The notes: a model not told the origin generated them from the letters alone. A stretch of 64,000 nucleotides of DNA from Streptomyces galbus (GCF_005280195.1 NZ_SZPR01000007.1:148028-212027); one strand, 5' to 3'. Shown: positions 26,096-34,509, counted from the stretch's first letter. Program-made: numbers and translations.

Positions 26096-27493
26096 ATGGC
26101 GACGACGGGTCTGGCGGGGGTGGGACGTACCGGCGTGAGGCGTGCAGGGCGTGCGGGGCATGCGGGGCGGGGGTGGCGCGGGGGGCGCTTACGGGACCCG
26201 GGACGGCCGCGGCGGCGCGGGCACCTGTCGGCGGCCGATGCCCCGGCGACGCTGCCGGCCCCGATCGCCCTGGAGGTGAACGCGCTCCAGGCGATGTGCC
26301 GCCAGGTGTTCGGCTTCCGCCTGGCGATGATCGCCGTGGCCGCGCCGGCCGCCCTGCTCAACGCCACCCCCGGCCTCGGCGTACGCCTGGTGGGAGCGGC
26401 CGTGGTGGTCACCTTCATGGGCTCCTACGTCCTCTTCCGCGACTGGGAGCGCTTCGGGCCGCTCCTCCTGCGCCACCCGTCGCTGCTGGCCGTGGACACC
26501 CTGTTCGGCACCCTCCTGCTGATCTCGGCCGGCCCGGACACCACGCTCGCCTACGTCAGCGTCTGCACGCCGCTGCTCGCGGGCATCGTCTACGGCTGGC
26601 GCGGCGCCGCCTGCTTCGCCTCGCTGCAGTCGCTGATCCTGCTCCTGGTCTACGCGACCCTGACGGAGCACCCCGGCACCGGCCCGGCCGAACGGCTGCT
26701 GCTCCCCGGCTTCTGCGTCATCACCGGCGCGGTCGGCTCGGCCCTGCGCGGCCTGATGCTGCGCTTCGGAGAGGCCACCCAGGCCCTCACCACGACCCAG
26801 GCCCGCCTGGCGGCCGCGGAGGCGACGGACGCCGAACGGGCCCGCCTCGCGCGGGAGATGCACGACTCGGTGGCCAAGACCCTGCACGGCGTCGCCCTGG
26901 CGGCCGAGGCGCTGGCCCACACGGCCGGCACCCCGACCGCCGACCCGGACCGCATCCGCCGGCAGGCCGACCTGGTGGCCCGGGCCGCGCGCCGGGCGGC
27001 GACGGAGTCCCGGGAACTGCTGACGGACCTGCGCGCGGAGGCCCCGTACGCGGAGCACAGGAACGTCCTGGAGGAACTGAGAACGCTCGCGGCCGACTTC
27101 AGCCGCCGCACGGGCCTCACGACGACGTACCGCGCGACGGGCGGCCGTACGCAGGTCCGGGTCCCCGCCCCCGTGGCACGCCACCTCCTCACGATCACCG
27201 GCGAGGCGATGGAGAACGCGCATCGCCACGCGTCGGCGACCCGGGTGGACGTACGGGCCGACGTGGTGGACGACGACCACCTGCACGTCACCGTACGGGA
27301 CGACGGACGGGGCCTGCCGCCCGACGCCACGCTCGAAGAGCTGCGCCGGGCGGGCCACTTCGGCCTGCTCGGCATGGCGGAACGGGCGGCGGCGGTGGGC
27401 GCCCGCCTGCACGTGGGCCGGGCGGAGGACCCCGGCGGCACGGAGGTACGCCTGGACCTGCCGCTGCCGGCGGAGGGGAAGGCGGGCCGATGA
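26096..27493 (+). CDS. Membrane sensor histidine kinase (NarL/DesK-type HisKA_3), with a TTA codon
   Basis: A 465-residue kinase. A basic Gly/Arg-rich N-terminus (1-45) is followed by about six transmembrane helices (roughly 72-220). The dimerisation/phosphoacceptor helix ERARLAREMHDSVAKTLHG carries His256, and the HATPase domain shows an N-box with ENAHRHASAT and DDGRGL. The stop overlaps the response regulator start by 4 bp (ATGA), so this is a cognate pair embedded in the pilus cluster. Codon 32 (26189-26191) is TTA, a second bldA-dependent codon in the cluster if ATG 26096 is the true start. A later start around residue 61 would remove it. The signal is unknown. Confidence 0.88.
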   Translation: MATTGLAGVGRTGVRRAGRAGHAGRGWRGGRLRDPGRPRRRGHLSAADAPATLPAPIALEVNALQAMCRQVFGFRLAMIAVAAPAALLNATPGLGVRLVGAAVVVTFMGSYVLFRDWERFGPLLLRHPSLLAVDTLFGTLLLISAGPDTTLAYVSVCTPLLAGIVYGWRGAACFASLQSLILLLVYATLTEHPGTGPAERLLLPGFCVITGAVGSALRGLMLRFGEATQALTTTQARLAAAEATDAERARLAREMHDSVAKTLHGVALAAEALAHTAGTPTADPDRIRRQADLVARAARRAATESRELLTDLRAEAPYAEHRNVLEELRTLAADFSRRTGLTTTYRATGGRTQVRVPAPVARHLLTITGEAMENAHRHASATRVDVRADVVDDDHLHVTVRDDGRGLPPDATLEELRRAGHFGLLGMAERAAAVGARLHVGRAEDPGGTEVRLDLPLPAEGKAGR

Positions 27494-28257
27494 TGCGCCG
27501 ACAGACCGATCGGCCCGTGCTGCGGGTGGTGGTGGCCGACGACAACCCGGTGGTGAGGGCGGGCCTGACCGCGCTGCTGGACGGACGCGAGGAGGTCAGG
27601 GTGGTCGCCGAGGCGTCCGACGGCCGCGAGGCACAGGACATGACCCGGCGCCACCGCCCCGACCTGGTCCTGCTGGACGTCCGCATGCCGGGCGTGGACG
27701 GCCTGACGGCCCTGCCGGACCTGGTGCCGCTCGCCCCGGTGCTGATGCTGACGTACAGCGGCGAGTCGGAGGTCGTGCGCGAGGCGCTGCGGCGGGGGGC
27801 GGGCGGCTACCTGGTGCACGGCGAGTTCACGGCGGACCAGTTGGTGACGGCGGTACGCGACGTGGTGGCGGGCCGGGCGCACCTGACGCCGACGGCGGCG
27901 ACAGCGGTGGTGGGGGAGTTGCGGGGGCAACCGCGAGGAAGTGCAGAAGCACACGCCAAAAGATCGACCGACCCGAACACTCCCGGCAATTTCCCCGAAC
28001 GGCTTTCGCAAGTGCAATCCCCTGTGGGACAGTTGAGGTCCCCACTCAGCGCGAGGGAGGCGGAGATCATGGACCTCATCGCAACGGGCCTGAACAACCA
28101 CCAGATCGCCGCCGCGTGCTTCATCAGCGAGAAGACGGTCAAGAACCACATCAACCGCATCTTCGCCAAGCTGCACTGCGCGACCCGCACCGAGGCGACG
28201 GCCAAGTGGCTGGGCACGGCCCCGCATCCGACGCCGCCGAGCCGAGAGGTGGGCTGA
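27490..28257 (+). CDS. LuxR/NarL-type response regulator, receiver Lys replaced by His
   Basis: A 255-residue regulator. The receiver domain (about 10-125) has acidic pocket Asp17/Asp18, phosphoacceptor Asp63 (LVLLDVRMPG) and Thr88. The usual lysine of the YL.K motif is His110 (GGYLVHGEF). A linker of about 45 residues (150-195) is encoded by visibly lower-GC DNA (about 27935-28030) with AAA, AAT, GCA and TTC-rich codons. The C-terminal HTH (LSAREAEIMDLIATGLNNHQ onwards, SEKTVKNHINRIF) is intact. It most likely controls pilin and other promoters of the Tad cluster, since flp begins 120 bp downstream after a gap. Confidence 0.88.
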   Translation: MMRRQTDRPVLRVVVADDNPVVRAGLTALLDGREEVRVVAEASDGREAQDMTRRHRPDLVLLDVRMPGVDGLTALPDLVPLAPVLMLTYSGESEVVREALRRGAGGYLVHGEFTADQLVTAVRDVVAGRAHLTPTAATAVVGELRGQPRGSAEAHAKRSTDPNTPGNFPERLSQVQSPVGQLRSPLSAREAEIMDLIATGLNNHQIAAACFISEKTVKNHINRIFAKLHCATRTEATAKWLGTAPHPTPPSREVG

Positions 28258-28377
28258 GGGGGATGCGACGCTCAAGGACGGCCCTTTGGGCCCGGAAGTG
28301 GGCCCAGGGACCCTCGGCGGACCCGACACGACGGCCGTACGGTCCCCCTGCCCACGCCACTCACGGAGGGGACCCCC

Positions 28378-28608
28378 ATGAGCGATCTGCTGCTGAAGAC
28401 GGCCGTTGCGGCCAAGGTACGGGTGAACGGCTGGAAGAACACGACGGCAAGGACCACCCGCCGCCGCGGCGACAAGGGGCAGACGGCGGTGGAGTACCTG
28501 GGCATCATCGCGGTGGTGGTGGCGATCGTGGTGCTGATCGCGAACACGAACCTGGGCGCGACCATCGTGAACAAGCTGACCGCTCAGATCGCCAAGGTGG
28601 CTCCCTGA
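28378..28608 (+). CDS. flp: Flp-type pilin precursor
   Basis: A 76-residue prepilin. A basic leader (1-34) ends in GDKG, and cleavage after Gly34 would leave QTAVEYLG with Glu39 at +5, the hallmark of type IVb/Flp pilins. A 20-residue hydrophobic helix (GIIAVVVAIVVLIANTNLGA) and a short tail complete the mature ~42-residue subunit, a normal Flp size. It is the likely major subunit of the pilus built by the genes at 20062-26084. The stop codon overlaps the putative CTG start of the TadG-like gene. Confidence 0.88.
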   Translation: MSDLLLKTAVAAKVRVNGWKNTTARTTRRRGDKGQTAVEYLGIIAVVVAIVVLIANTNLGATIVNKLTAQIAKVAP

Positions 28609-29288
28609 CGCGACGGCGTCGGCACGGTGACGCGGGGCAGGCCTTCCCCATCTACCTGACGGTGGTGGGGGGCCTGCTCTTTCTCGCGTTCGCGTACTTC
28701 GCGGTCGGCCAGGCGGCGGTCAATCGCAACGGCGCCCAGACGGCCGCGGACGCGGCGGCACTGGCGGCGGCGCAGGAGACCAGGGACCAGTTGGCGGACC
28801 AGTGGGTGCTGGACGTCCTCGACCCGGGCAAGTGGGACGCGATCTTCCAGGGTGCCGGGGCGACGGACTCGTGCTGGCGCGCGAGCCAACTCGCGGCGAT
28901 GAACGACGCAGGAGAGGTCCAGTGTTCCCCTGATGGCCCCCTGGGCTACACGGTCACCGTCCGGGCGAACAAGTCGGCGGGGGACTCGGTCATCCCGGCG
29001 ACGAGCACCAGGAGAGCGCATGCCTCGGCTCGAGCGGTGATCGAGCCGCTGTGCACCTTCGAACGTCCGACCCCGACGCCGACGCCGGAGCCCTCCGGGG
29101 AACCGACGGGGCAGCCGACCGGGGAGCCGACGGACCCCGGCGGTACGGACGATCCAGGGGACGCCGAACACCCCACGCTGCCGACGCTCACTTGCGACGA
29201 CGACATCCACTGGAAACTGGACCCGGACCACCTCACCGACCTACCGGGGCCCGAGGACCTCTTCGATGTCCACCTGGCAGACCACTGA
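28605..29288 (+). CDS. TadG/TadE-like pilus protein, probable CTG start overlapping the pilin stop
   Basis: A 227-residue protein with a short basic leader, DAGQAFPIYLT, a hydrophobic helix (about 15-38) and NRNGAQTAADAAALAAAQET, the hallmark of TadE/TadG-like Flp proteins. The external part has Cys residues and a Pro/Thr/Glu-rich segment (TPTPTPEPSGEPTGQPTGEP). No ATG, GTG or TTG occurs in frame between the pilin start and the conserved domain. CTG at 28605-28607 overlaps the pilin TGA as CTGA and has AAGGTGG (28594-28600) 4 bp upstream. It is therefore the likely start, coupling translation to the pilin. Unlike the pilin and TadE proteins it lacks Glu at +5. Confidence 0.75.
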   Translation: MTRRRRHGDAGQAFPIYLTVVGGLLFLAFAYFAVGQAAVNRNGAQTAADAAALAAAQETRDQLADQWVLDVLDPGKWDAIFQGAGATDSCWRASQLAAMNDAGEVQCSPDGPLGYTVTVRANKSAGDSVIPATSTRRAHASARAVIEPLCTFERPTPTPTPEPSGEPTGQPTGEPTDPGGTDDPGDAEHPTLPTLTCDDDIHWKLDPDHLTDLPGPEDLFDVHLADH

Positions 29289-29322
29289 CGCGCGAATGAC
29301 GAGTGGAGAAGGAAGCGGAGCG

Positions 29323-29907
29323 ATGAGTGTGCGGTTCACGGGCAGAACAACCCGTAGGGCGTTGGTCGTACTGACAGTCGTGGTCGGCCTGGGGCTCAGT
29401 GCCACGGCCTGCGGTGGTGGCGGCGGCGACGACAAGAAGCCCGAGAGTTCGTCCTCCGCCTCCCGGACCAGTGGTTCGCAGCCCGGTCCGCAAGAGGGCA
29501 CGTCCGAGGAGCCGTTGGCCGAGATGAAGGGACCGAACGGCCTCCTCCTCCAGATCACCTCCGCCCAGCGGGATTCCGGCGGCTTCGTGACGGTGAACGG
29601 CGTGCTGAAGAACGACAGCGGACAGGTGGCGGTCATTCCCCTGGAGCTGAGCGGCAACGAGACCGAGATCATGAACAACGGCCGGTCCCTCGGCGGAGCC
29701 ACCCTCGTCGACTCCCAGAGCAAGAAGCGTTACTACGTCCTGCGCGACACGGAGGGCCGGCCGCTCACGACGACGGGGTTCTCGACGCTGAAGGCGGGGG
29801 AATCGATCGACGTGTTCCTGCAGTTCCCGTCGCCGCCCACCACCAGCTCGGACGTCACCTTCCAACTGCCGCTGTTCCCCAGCGCGGTCATCAAGATTTC
29901 TGGGTGA
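29323..29907 (+). CDS. Putative lipoprotein of the Tad cluster
   Basis: A 194-residue exported protein. Twin-Arg-like TTRRALVVLTVV is followed by a lipobox-type LSATAC, with Cys30 as the probable lipidated residue, then a Gly/Ser/Asp-rich linker. The C-terminal ~120 residues (GLLLQITSAQRDSGGFVTVN onwards) look like a single beta-sandwich of the kind found in surface lipoproteins. I cannot name the family. It lies between the TadG-like gene and the OmpA-domain gene, 7 bp from the latter, and may help hold the pilus base at the membrane surface. ATG 29323 is chosen for AAGGAAG upstream; ATG 29296 is the alternative. Confidence 0.75.
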   Translation: MSVRFTGRTTRRALVVLTVVVGLGLSATACGGGGGDDKKPESSSSASRTSGSQPGPQEGTSEEPLAEMKGPNGLLLQITSAQRDSGGFVTVNGVLKNDSGQVAVIPLELSGNETEIMNNGRSLGGATLVDSQSKKRYYVLRDTEGRPLTTTGFSTLKAGESIDVFLQFPSPPTTSSDVTFQLPLFPSAVIKISG

Positions 29908-29914
29908 GGCCAGG

Positions 29915-30559
29915 ATGACGCGCACCCGGACGACGACACCGACCCGCCTGACCCTGGCCACGTCGGCGGCCCTGATCCTGGCGGCAGCCAACCTCCTGGG
30001 CGGTACGCCGGCGCACGCCGACGACTCCCCGAGCGTCCCGCCGGGCACGGAGCCGACGGCCACGGCGCCCGTCCAGGTGGACCCCAACGACCCGGATCTG
30101 AAGCTCCCGGAGGGTGCGACCCTGGCGGAGCCGAAGGTGCTGGACATCAAGCAGGTGGTGGAGGACGAGTCGGGAGACGAACGCCGCGAGGACACCAACG
30201 CGGACGTGACGTTCGCACTGCAGGCGGAGGTCCTGTTCGGCAAGGACAGCGCGAAGCTGGGCGCGGAGGCGCAGGCCCGTATCGCGCGCATAGCGGAGGA
30301 GATCAAGAAGCAGAACGCGACCCGGATCCGCGTCTTCGGCTTCACCGACAACCTGGGCTCGTCGGCCCACGGTGACGTCCTCTCCAAACAGCGCGCGAAC
30401 GCGGTCCAGACGGCCCTGGCCGGCGACCTCAACAACCCGAACGTGGTGTTCGAGGTCCGCGGCTACGGCGAGCAGTACCCGATCGCCGACAACAGCACGG
30501 AAGAGGGCCGCAAGAAGAACCGCCGAGTGGAGGTGACGTTCCCCAGGGAGACGGGCTGA
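29915..30559 (+). CDS. Secreted OmpA-domain peptidoglycan-binding protein
   Basis: A 214-residue exported protein: signal peptide about 1-35 (ending AHA-DD), an acidic/Pro-rich spacer (36-90), then a C-terminal OmpA/MotB domain (about 95-212). Domain landmarks are EVLFGKDSAKLG, IRVFGFTDNLGSS, LSKQRANAVQTAL and EEGRKKNRRVEV, including the Asp/Arg pair that binds diaminopimelate in peptidoglycan. In a monoderm it cannot be an outer-membrane protein. It more likely anchors the pilus apparatus to the wall. It is the last gene of the rightward Tad operon and is followed by a terminator. Confidence 0.85.
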   Translation: MTRTRTTTPTRLTLATSAALILAAANLLGGTPAHADDSPSVPPGTEPTATAPVQVDPNDPDLKLPEGATLAEPKVLDIKQVVEDESGDERREDTNADVTFALQAEVLFGKDSAKLGAEAQARIARIAEEIKKQNATRIRVFGFTDNLGSSAHGDVLSKQRANAVQTALAGDLNNPNVVFEVRGYGEQYPIADNSTEEGRKKNRRVEVTFPRETG

Positions 30560-30655
30560 CGGGGGCGATGGAGGCCCGCCGCGTAGCAATCGCCTACTTG
30601 GCCAGCTCGGTCGGCACCTCCCCGTTCGCCGTAGGTCTGGTCGTCAGGCGGGTTC

Positions 30656-30685
30656 CGGACCGAGCGCGGCAGCGCGCTCGGTCCG
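30656..30685. terminator. Terminator hairpin between Tad cluster and mycosin gene
   Basis: A 13-bp perfect stem (CGGACCGAGCGCG at 30656-30668 with 30673-30685) and a 4-nt GCAG loop. It lies between the convergent stops at 30559 and 30689, so it can serve both directions. Confidence 0.75.
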
Positions 30686-30688
30686 CGG

Positions 30689-32008
30689 TCAGCGGCTTCT
30701 GCTGCCCTGTTCCGGCGGCGGACCGAAGCCCGTCGGGGCGGACGGAATGTGGCCGGATAGTGCCGCTTGGTCCCGCGATGCGGCTGCCTTGCGACGGCGT
30801 GCCAGGACGAGGAGGACGGTGGCGGCGCCGAACAGCAGTCCGGCGGCGCCGATACCCAGCACTGCGGGCCAGGGCAGGGTGGTGTCGCTGCCCTCAGCCG
30901 TGCCGACTGCCGCGGTGGCGTCCGCGTCCCTGGCGGGAGCGGAGTCCCCCGCGCTGGGGGAGGGAGACACGGACGCCGCGGCCTTGAGGTCGGGCAGCGG
31001 GTACACGTCCGCCGGGCCGGGGTCGCCCGGGTCGGTCAGGGCGATGCGGGGGCGGACGATGCCGTACCCGATGGAGTCGTTGCGCTTGGCGCCGTCCGTC
31101 GGGGCGCCGAGGGTGTTGAGCATGACGCGCAGGACCTGGTTGTTGGTCCAGTCGGGGTGGGCGGACCAGATGAGGGCGGCGCTGGCGGAGGCCAGGGCGG
31201 TGGCACCGCTCGTACCGTGGCCCTCGCAGAGCCCTGTCTTGCCCCCGCAGGCATAGACGAGGTCGTCACCCGGTGCTGCCATGTCGACCTGGGGGCCGTA
31301 CTCGGACTCAGCTGTTCGGCGAAGGTCCTTGCCCACAGCGGCGACGCCGACGACGCCGGGCGTCGCAGCCGGGTACTCGACTTGATTCGTCGTGTTGCCG
31401 CTGTTGCCTACGGCTGCGAAGACGAGCGCCCCGTTCTCCAATGCGTACTTCACCGCGGCCGTCAGCCGAGAGGAGCCCTCAACATGTCCGAGCGAGATGT
31501 TGATGACCCGTGCGCCTGCGTCGACTGCGTAGCGGATCGCCTGGGGAGCGATGTTGTTGAAGCGCTCATCACCTGCTGCCTGATTGGCGGCAGTTTCGGC
31601 CTTTGGCATGCGGACCGGGAGAATCCTGGCACCAGGCGCCAATCCATAGGCACCTTTGCCTCTCCCGTAAGCACCGGTCGCGGCGATCAAGCCTGCCATG
31701 CCCGTGCCGTGACCGTTGTAGTCGGCGTGCTCATCTCCGGGCTGGTCGTCGGCGAAATCCTTGCCAGGAAGGACGCGGCCTGCCAGGTCAGGGTTGGCCG
31801 GGTTGACCCCGCTGTCGATGACAGCGACGGTGACGCCCTTCCCCGTGCTGGTCTTCCACATCTCCTCGGCGTGCATGGCGTCGAGAAACCACTGTTCTTG
31901 ACGGGTCGACGCAGCGGTGGCCGGTGCTGCGGCCGTGCCAGCCAGTATGAGAAGGAGGGCTGTCGCTGCTGACTGCCGGCCCCCGAGCCGAATGAGCCTG
32001 TTGCGCAT
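30689..32008 (-). CDS. mycP: Mycosin, type VII secretion-associated subtilisin-like protease
   Basis: A 439-residue membrane-tethered serine protease. There is a signal peptide (about 1-33) and an S8 catalytic domain with Asp65 (VAVIDSGV), His100 (YNGHGTGMAG), oxyanion Asn202 and Ser267 (GHGTSGATALA). A Pro/Ala/Asp-rich spacer and a C-terminal transmembrane helix (about 383-404) with a basic tail follow. This is the mycosin layout required for ESX/type VII secretion. It follows two WXG/PPE-like genes on the same strand (27 bp from the nearest), but no EccB/C/D/E gene is present in the window. Codon use between about 31270 and 31700 is less GC-biased than in neighbouring genes. Confidence 0.9.
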   Translation of the reverse strand: MRNRLIRLGGRQSAATALLLILAGTAAAPATAASTRQEQWFLDAMHAEEMWKTSTGKGVTVAVIDSGVNPANPDLAGRVLPGKDFADDQPGDEHADYNGHGTGMAGLIAATGAYGRGKGAYGLAPGARILPVRMPKAETAANQAAGDERFNNIAPQAIRYAVDAGARVINISLGHVEGSSRLTAAVKYALENGALVFAAVGNSGNTTNQVEYPAATPGVVGVAAVGKDLRRTAESEYGPQVDMAAPGDDLVYACGGKTGLCEGHGTSGATALASASAALIWSAHPDWTNNQVLRVMLNTLGAPTDGAKRNDSIGYGIVRPRIALTDPGDPGPADVYPLPDLKAAASVSPSPSAGDSAPARDADATAAVGTAEGSDTTLPWPAVLGIGAAGLLFGAATVLLVLARRRKAAASRDQAALSGHIPSAPTGFGPPPEQGSRSR

Positions 32009-32035
32009 GTAGTCCGCTCTCGTCTTCGCTGTACG

Positions 32036-33742
32036 TCAACCGGTGGCCGGTGGCGCCGTACGGCGGTTGTCCGGTTGCCGGGGGTCCTCGTTCTCAGGTG
32101 TCCGACGTGAGCGCTCGCTCCTGTCCTTGATAGCTGGAGGAGAGACGGGACGAGGGGTACGAGGGACCTGCGGTCCCGCGCCGCTCCCACTGTTTCGCAC
32201 CGCGCCGGTCACCTGGTCGCCAGTGCTTCCGCCACCGCGCCGAGCGCCCGAAGCGCCAGAGGTGTGCGCGGCGCCAGTGGTTTCTGCGTCGCCGGACCCT
32301 GGCAGGGCTCTTCCTGCGGGTCCAGATCGTTGGGCGCTCGTCCCTGTCGCAGCACTGTTGGGGCGCTGTCGTCCGCCGACGATGCCGCGGGGCGCGGGTG
32401 GCGCAGCGCGACCAGGCGCGGGGCGTGATTGGCTTGTCCTGCCTGCCGGCGGAGCGAACTGCCCCGCCGGTGTGACCGATGAAGGGCTGCCACTACGGCC
32501 GCCCACGACGGTGCCTCGTGGAATCGCCCCAGGAAGCTTCCCGCCGGGAGGCGTGACGGGATGACCGCCCACGATGCCGCGGGGTGCACTGCCCGCAGCT
32601 CGTTCCGGTACGCCGGCCTGGGGGCCTCGACCAGGCGACCTCGGCGGTCGCCCGGTGACTGATGCCTGCCCGTGGGCCAGCGGGCCTGCGGTGGGTGTAC
32701 CTGGCCGCGTGGAACCCGCGGAGCTCCTGACCCGCCCTGACGTACCGGTCGCAGACCGCTCCGGCATCTGACCTGGAACAAGGCGCCTCCCACCTGCGAA
32801 ATCCGGCGGGGGTGGGATGTTCGGCTGCACCGGGGTGCCGGTCCGCGCGCCAGGGGCGAGACCTTGCGAACCGTCGGAGACGGAACCGTTGGCGGAAGGC
32901 GGTGTCTGAGGAGGCGCCAACACAGAGTCGATGCCCATGTGCGGGGTAGGAACGGGATGGGGCACCCGCGAATGAGCGGCGGACGCATCCGGCACACGTG
33001 ACACCCCCCGGATATCCGCTTCGGTGAGCAGACCACTTACGTGGTGTGGCGTCTTCGAGGAAGGCGCACCCGTGAACGTGGAGGATGCGGGGGCCGCGGT
33101 GGTAGGTCTGGCCTTGTCCTCGCCTTCGAGGCGCTGCTCACCTCCTACAGGCACCAGCGCCGTCGGCGGAGGCGGCAGCTTCGGCCTCTCCAACGCGTTC
33201 AACTGCATCGCCGACCACGCATACGTCTGCGTCAGCTTCCGCATCTGGGCCGCCGCCTCCTGGCGGACCTGTTCCTTGTGCGCGGCCAGCGCCGCCCGTT
33301 CGGCCGCGGAGTCCGTCGCGGCACCGACCCCATCCGGACCCGCCCCATCGGGACCCGCCCCCGCCGGACCCGGACCCGGCCCCGGCCCCGCCCCCGCACC
33401 CCCCGCCTCCCGCGGCACCGAGGCCTGCGCCCGGGCGATCGCCCCCGACGCCTCCGTCAGCCACTTCGCCGCGTCCTCGCTGAAGTCACCCAGCCGCAGC
33501 GTCGAGTTGGCCAGGTCCGCGCTCCACGTGCGGAACGCGTTCGCGCCCTCGCCCTTCCACGCCACCCACTGCGGGCGGACCTTCAGTTCCTCGGCGATCT
33601 CCCGGATCGCCTTCGCCGCGGCCGTCAGGCGCCCCGCCGCCGCCTGCACCTGCCCCGGGTCCGCCCGGTCCAGCCAGGCCATCATCTGCTCGTGGCTCAT
33701 GTCCTCGAAGGACGTACCGCCACCGGGTCCCCGCACCGGCAT
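32036..33742 (-). CDS. Large WXG/PPE-like type VII-associated protein with repeat-rich tail
   Basis: A 568-residue protein. The first ~125 residues form a helical WXG100-type unit, with the turn W-K-G at Trp62-Gly64 between two long helices. A Gly/Pro/Ala spacer with GAGPGPGPGPAGAGPDG-type repeats and one more helix (about 150-200) follow. A ~350-residue low-complexity tail, rich in Pro, Gly, Ser and Arg, contains three imperfect copies of PRG[IT]V.GG. No signal peptide is seen, consistent with type VII export. The start overlaps the upstream stop (TGATG). GC content falls in the part encoding the tail. It is probably a substrate or chaperone processed with the mycosin; exact role unknown. 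Confidence 0.75.
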   Translation of the reverse strand: MPVRGPGGGTSFEDMSHEQMMAWLDRADPGQVQAAAGRLTAAAKAIREIAEELKVRPQWVAWKGEGANAFRTWSADLANSTLRLGDFSEDAAKWLTEASGAIARAQASVPREAGGAGAGPGPGPGPAGAGPDGAGPDGVGAATDSAAERAALAAHKEQVRQEAAAQMRKLTQTYAWSAMQLNALERPKLPPPPTALVPVGGEQRLEGEDKARPTTAAPASSTFTGAPSSKTPHHVSGLLTEADIRGVSRVPDASAAHSRVPHPVPTPHMGIDSVLAPPQTPPSANGSVSDGSQGLAPGARTGTPVQPNIPPPPDFAGGRRLVPGQMPERSATGTSGRVRSSAGSTRPGTPTAGPLAHGQASVTGRPPRSPGRGPQAGVPERAAGSAPRGIVGGHPVTPPGGKLPGAIPRGTVVGGRSGSPSSVTPAGQFAPPAGRTSQSRPAPGRAAPPAPRGIVGGRQRPNSAATGTSAQRSGPAGRALPGSGDAETTGAAHTSGASGARRGGGSTGDQVTGAVRNSGSGAGPQVPRTPRPVSPPAIKDRSERSRRTPENEDPRQPDNRRTAPPATG

Positions 33743-34305
33743 CAGATCGTGCCTCCCGCATCCCCGCCGGACACATCCGCATCCCCGCCGGCCGGCGTCC
33801 CGCCCGACTCGGTCCCGCCCGGCCGCCCGGTCACGCCCGGTGGCGAGACCCGCGGCTCGTACCCCCCGCCGTACTGCCGCGTCGCCTCCGCGCTGATCGC
33901 CGCCATCCGGTCCCGTACGTCCAGGTCGATGTTCTCGTAGCCCTTGTGCGAGGCCAGTACGGCGATGCTCATGCCCTCCATCGAGTCGGACAGCAGCTTC
34001 GACAGGCTCTCCAGTTCGGTGATCACCGTCTCGTACGCCGTGAAGAGGCCCGACGCCTCCGCCCACGCCCCGTCCCCGCCGCCGAACTCGTGCCGGGCCA
34101 ACTGCTGCCGGCCCACCTCGTCCGGGCCCGCCGCCGAGCCCTTGAGGTCCCGGATCAGGTCGTCCACGCGCTTGCGGAACGCCGTGAACGACGAGTACTC
34201 CGCGGCGACATCGGCCTGCGCGGCGAGCGCGTCCCGGCCCATGTCGAACACGGCCGACGCCCACGACGACCCCTCGGAACCCCCACCGTCTTCACTGGGC
34301 GACAC
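33742..34305 (-). CDS. Type VII-associated helical protein
   Basis: A 187-residue protein with two long helical stretches (about 10-65 and 78-145) and a Gly/Pro/Ser/Asp-rich C-terminus. It carries no signal peptide or Cys. Position and fold suggest a WXG100-like or ESX-secretion-associated protein pairing with the gene downstream, whose start overlaps its stop by 1 bp. A clean WXG motif is not visible, so the family is inferred from context. Start is GTG with GGAGGA 5 bp upstream. It opens the leftward T7-associated operon. Confidence 0.65.
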   Translation of the reverse strand: MSPSEDGGGSEGSSWASAVFDMGRDALAAQADVAAEYSSFTAFRKRVDDLIRDLKGSAAGPDEVGRQQLARHEFGGGDGAWAEASGLFTAYETVITELESLSKLLSDSMEGMSIAVLASHKGYENIDLDVRDRMAAISAEATRQYGGGYEPRVSPPGVTGRPGGTESGGTPAGGDADVSGGDAGGTI

Positions 34306-34448
34306 AGCAATCCTCCCCGTTCGGCCGGACCAGTCAACCGGACACGTGCAGCCGCAGCAGGCACTCTATCCACAGCCGGTGACAATCCCCTTCGCTCCGT
34401 CACGGCCGTGAACGGGATCAGGTCAACCCCCGGTCGCTCCAATCGCCC

Positions 34449-34508
34449 CGGTCGCCCCCGGTCGCCCCCGGTCGCCCCCGGCCTCCCGGCCTCCCGGCCT
34501 CCCGGCCT
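34449..34508. repeat. Two abutting short tandem repeats
   Basis: Three exact copies of the 10-mer GTCGCCCCCG (34451-34480), with a degenerate copy before them, run directly into three copies plus a partial copy of the 8-mer GCCTCCCG (34481-34508). They lie immediately downstream of the DUF192 stop (34510). No coding role is evident. Confidence 0.75.
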
Positions 34509-34509
34509 C

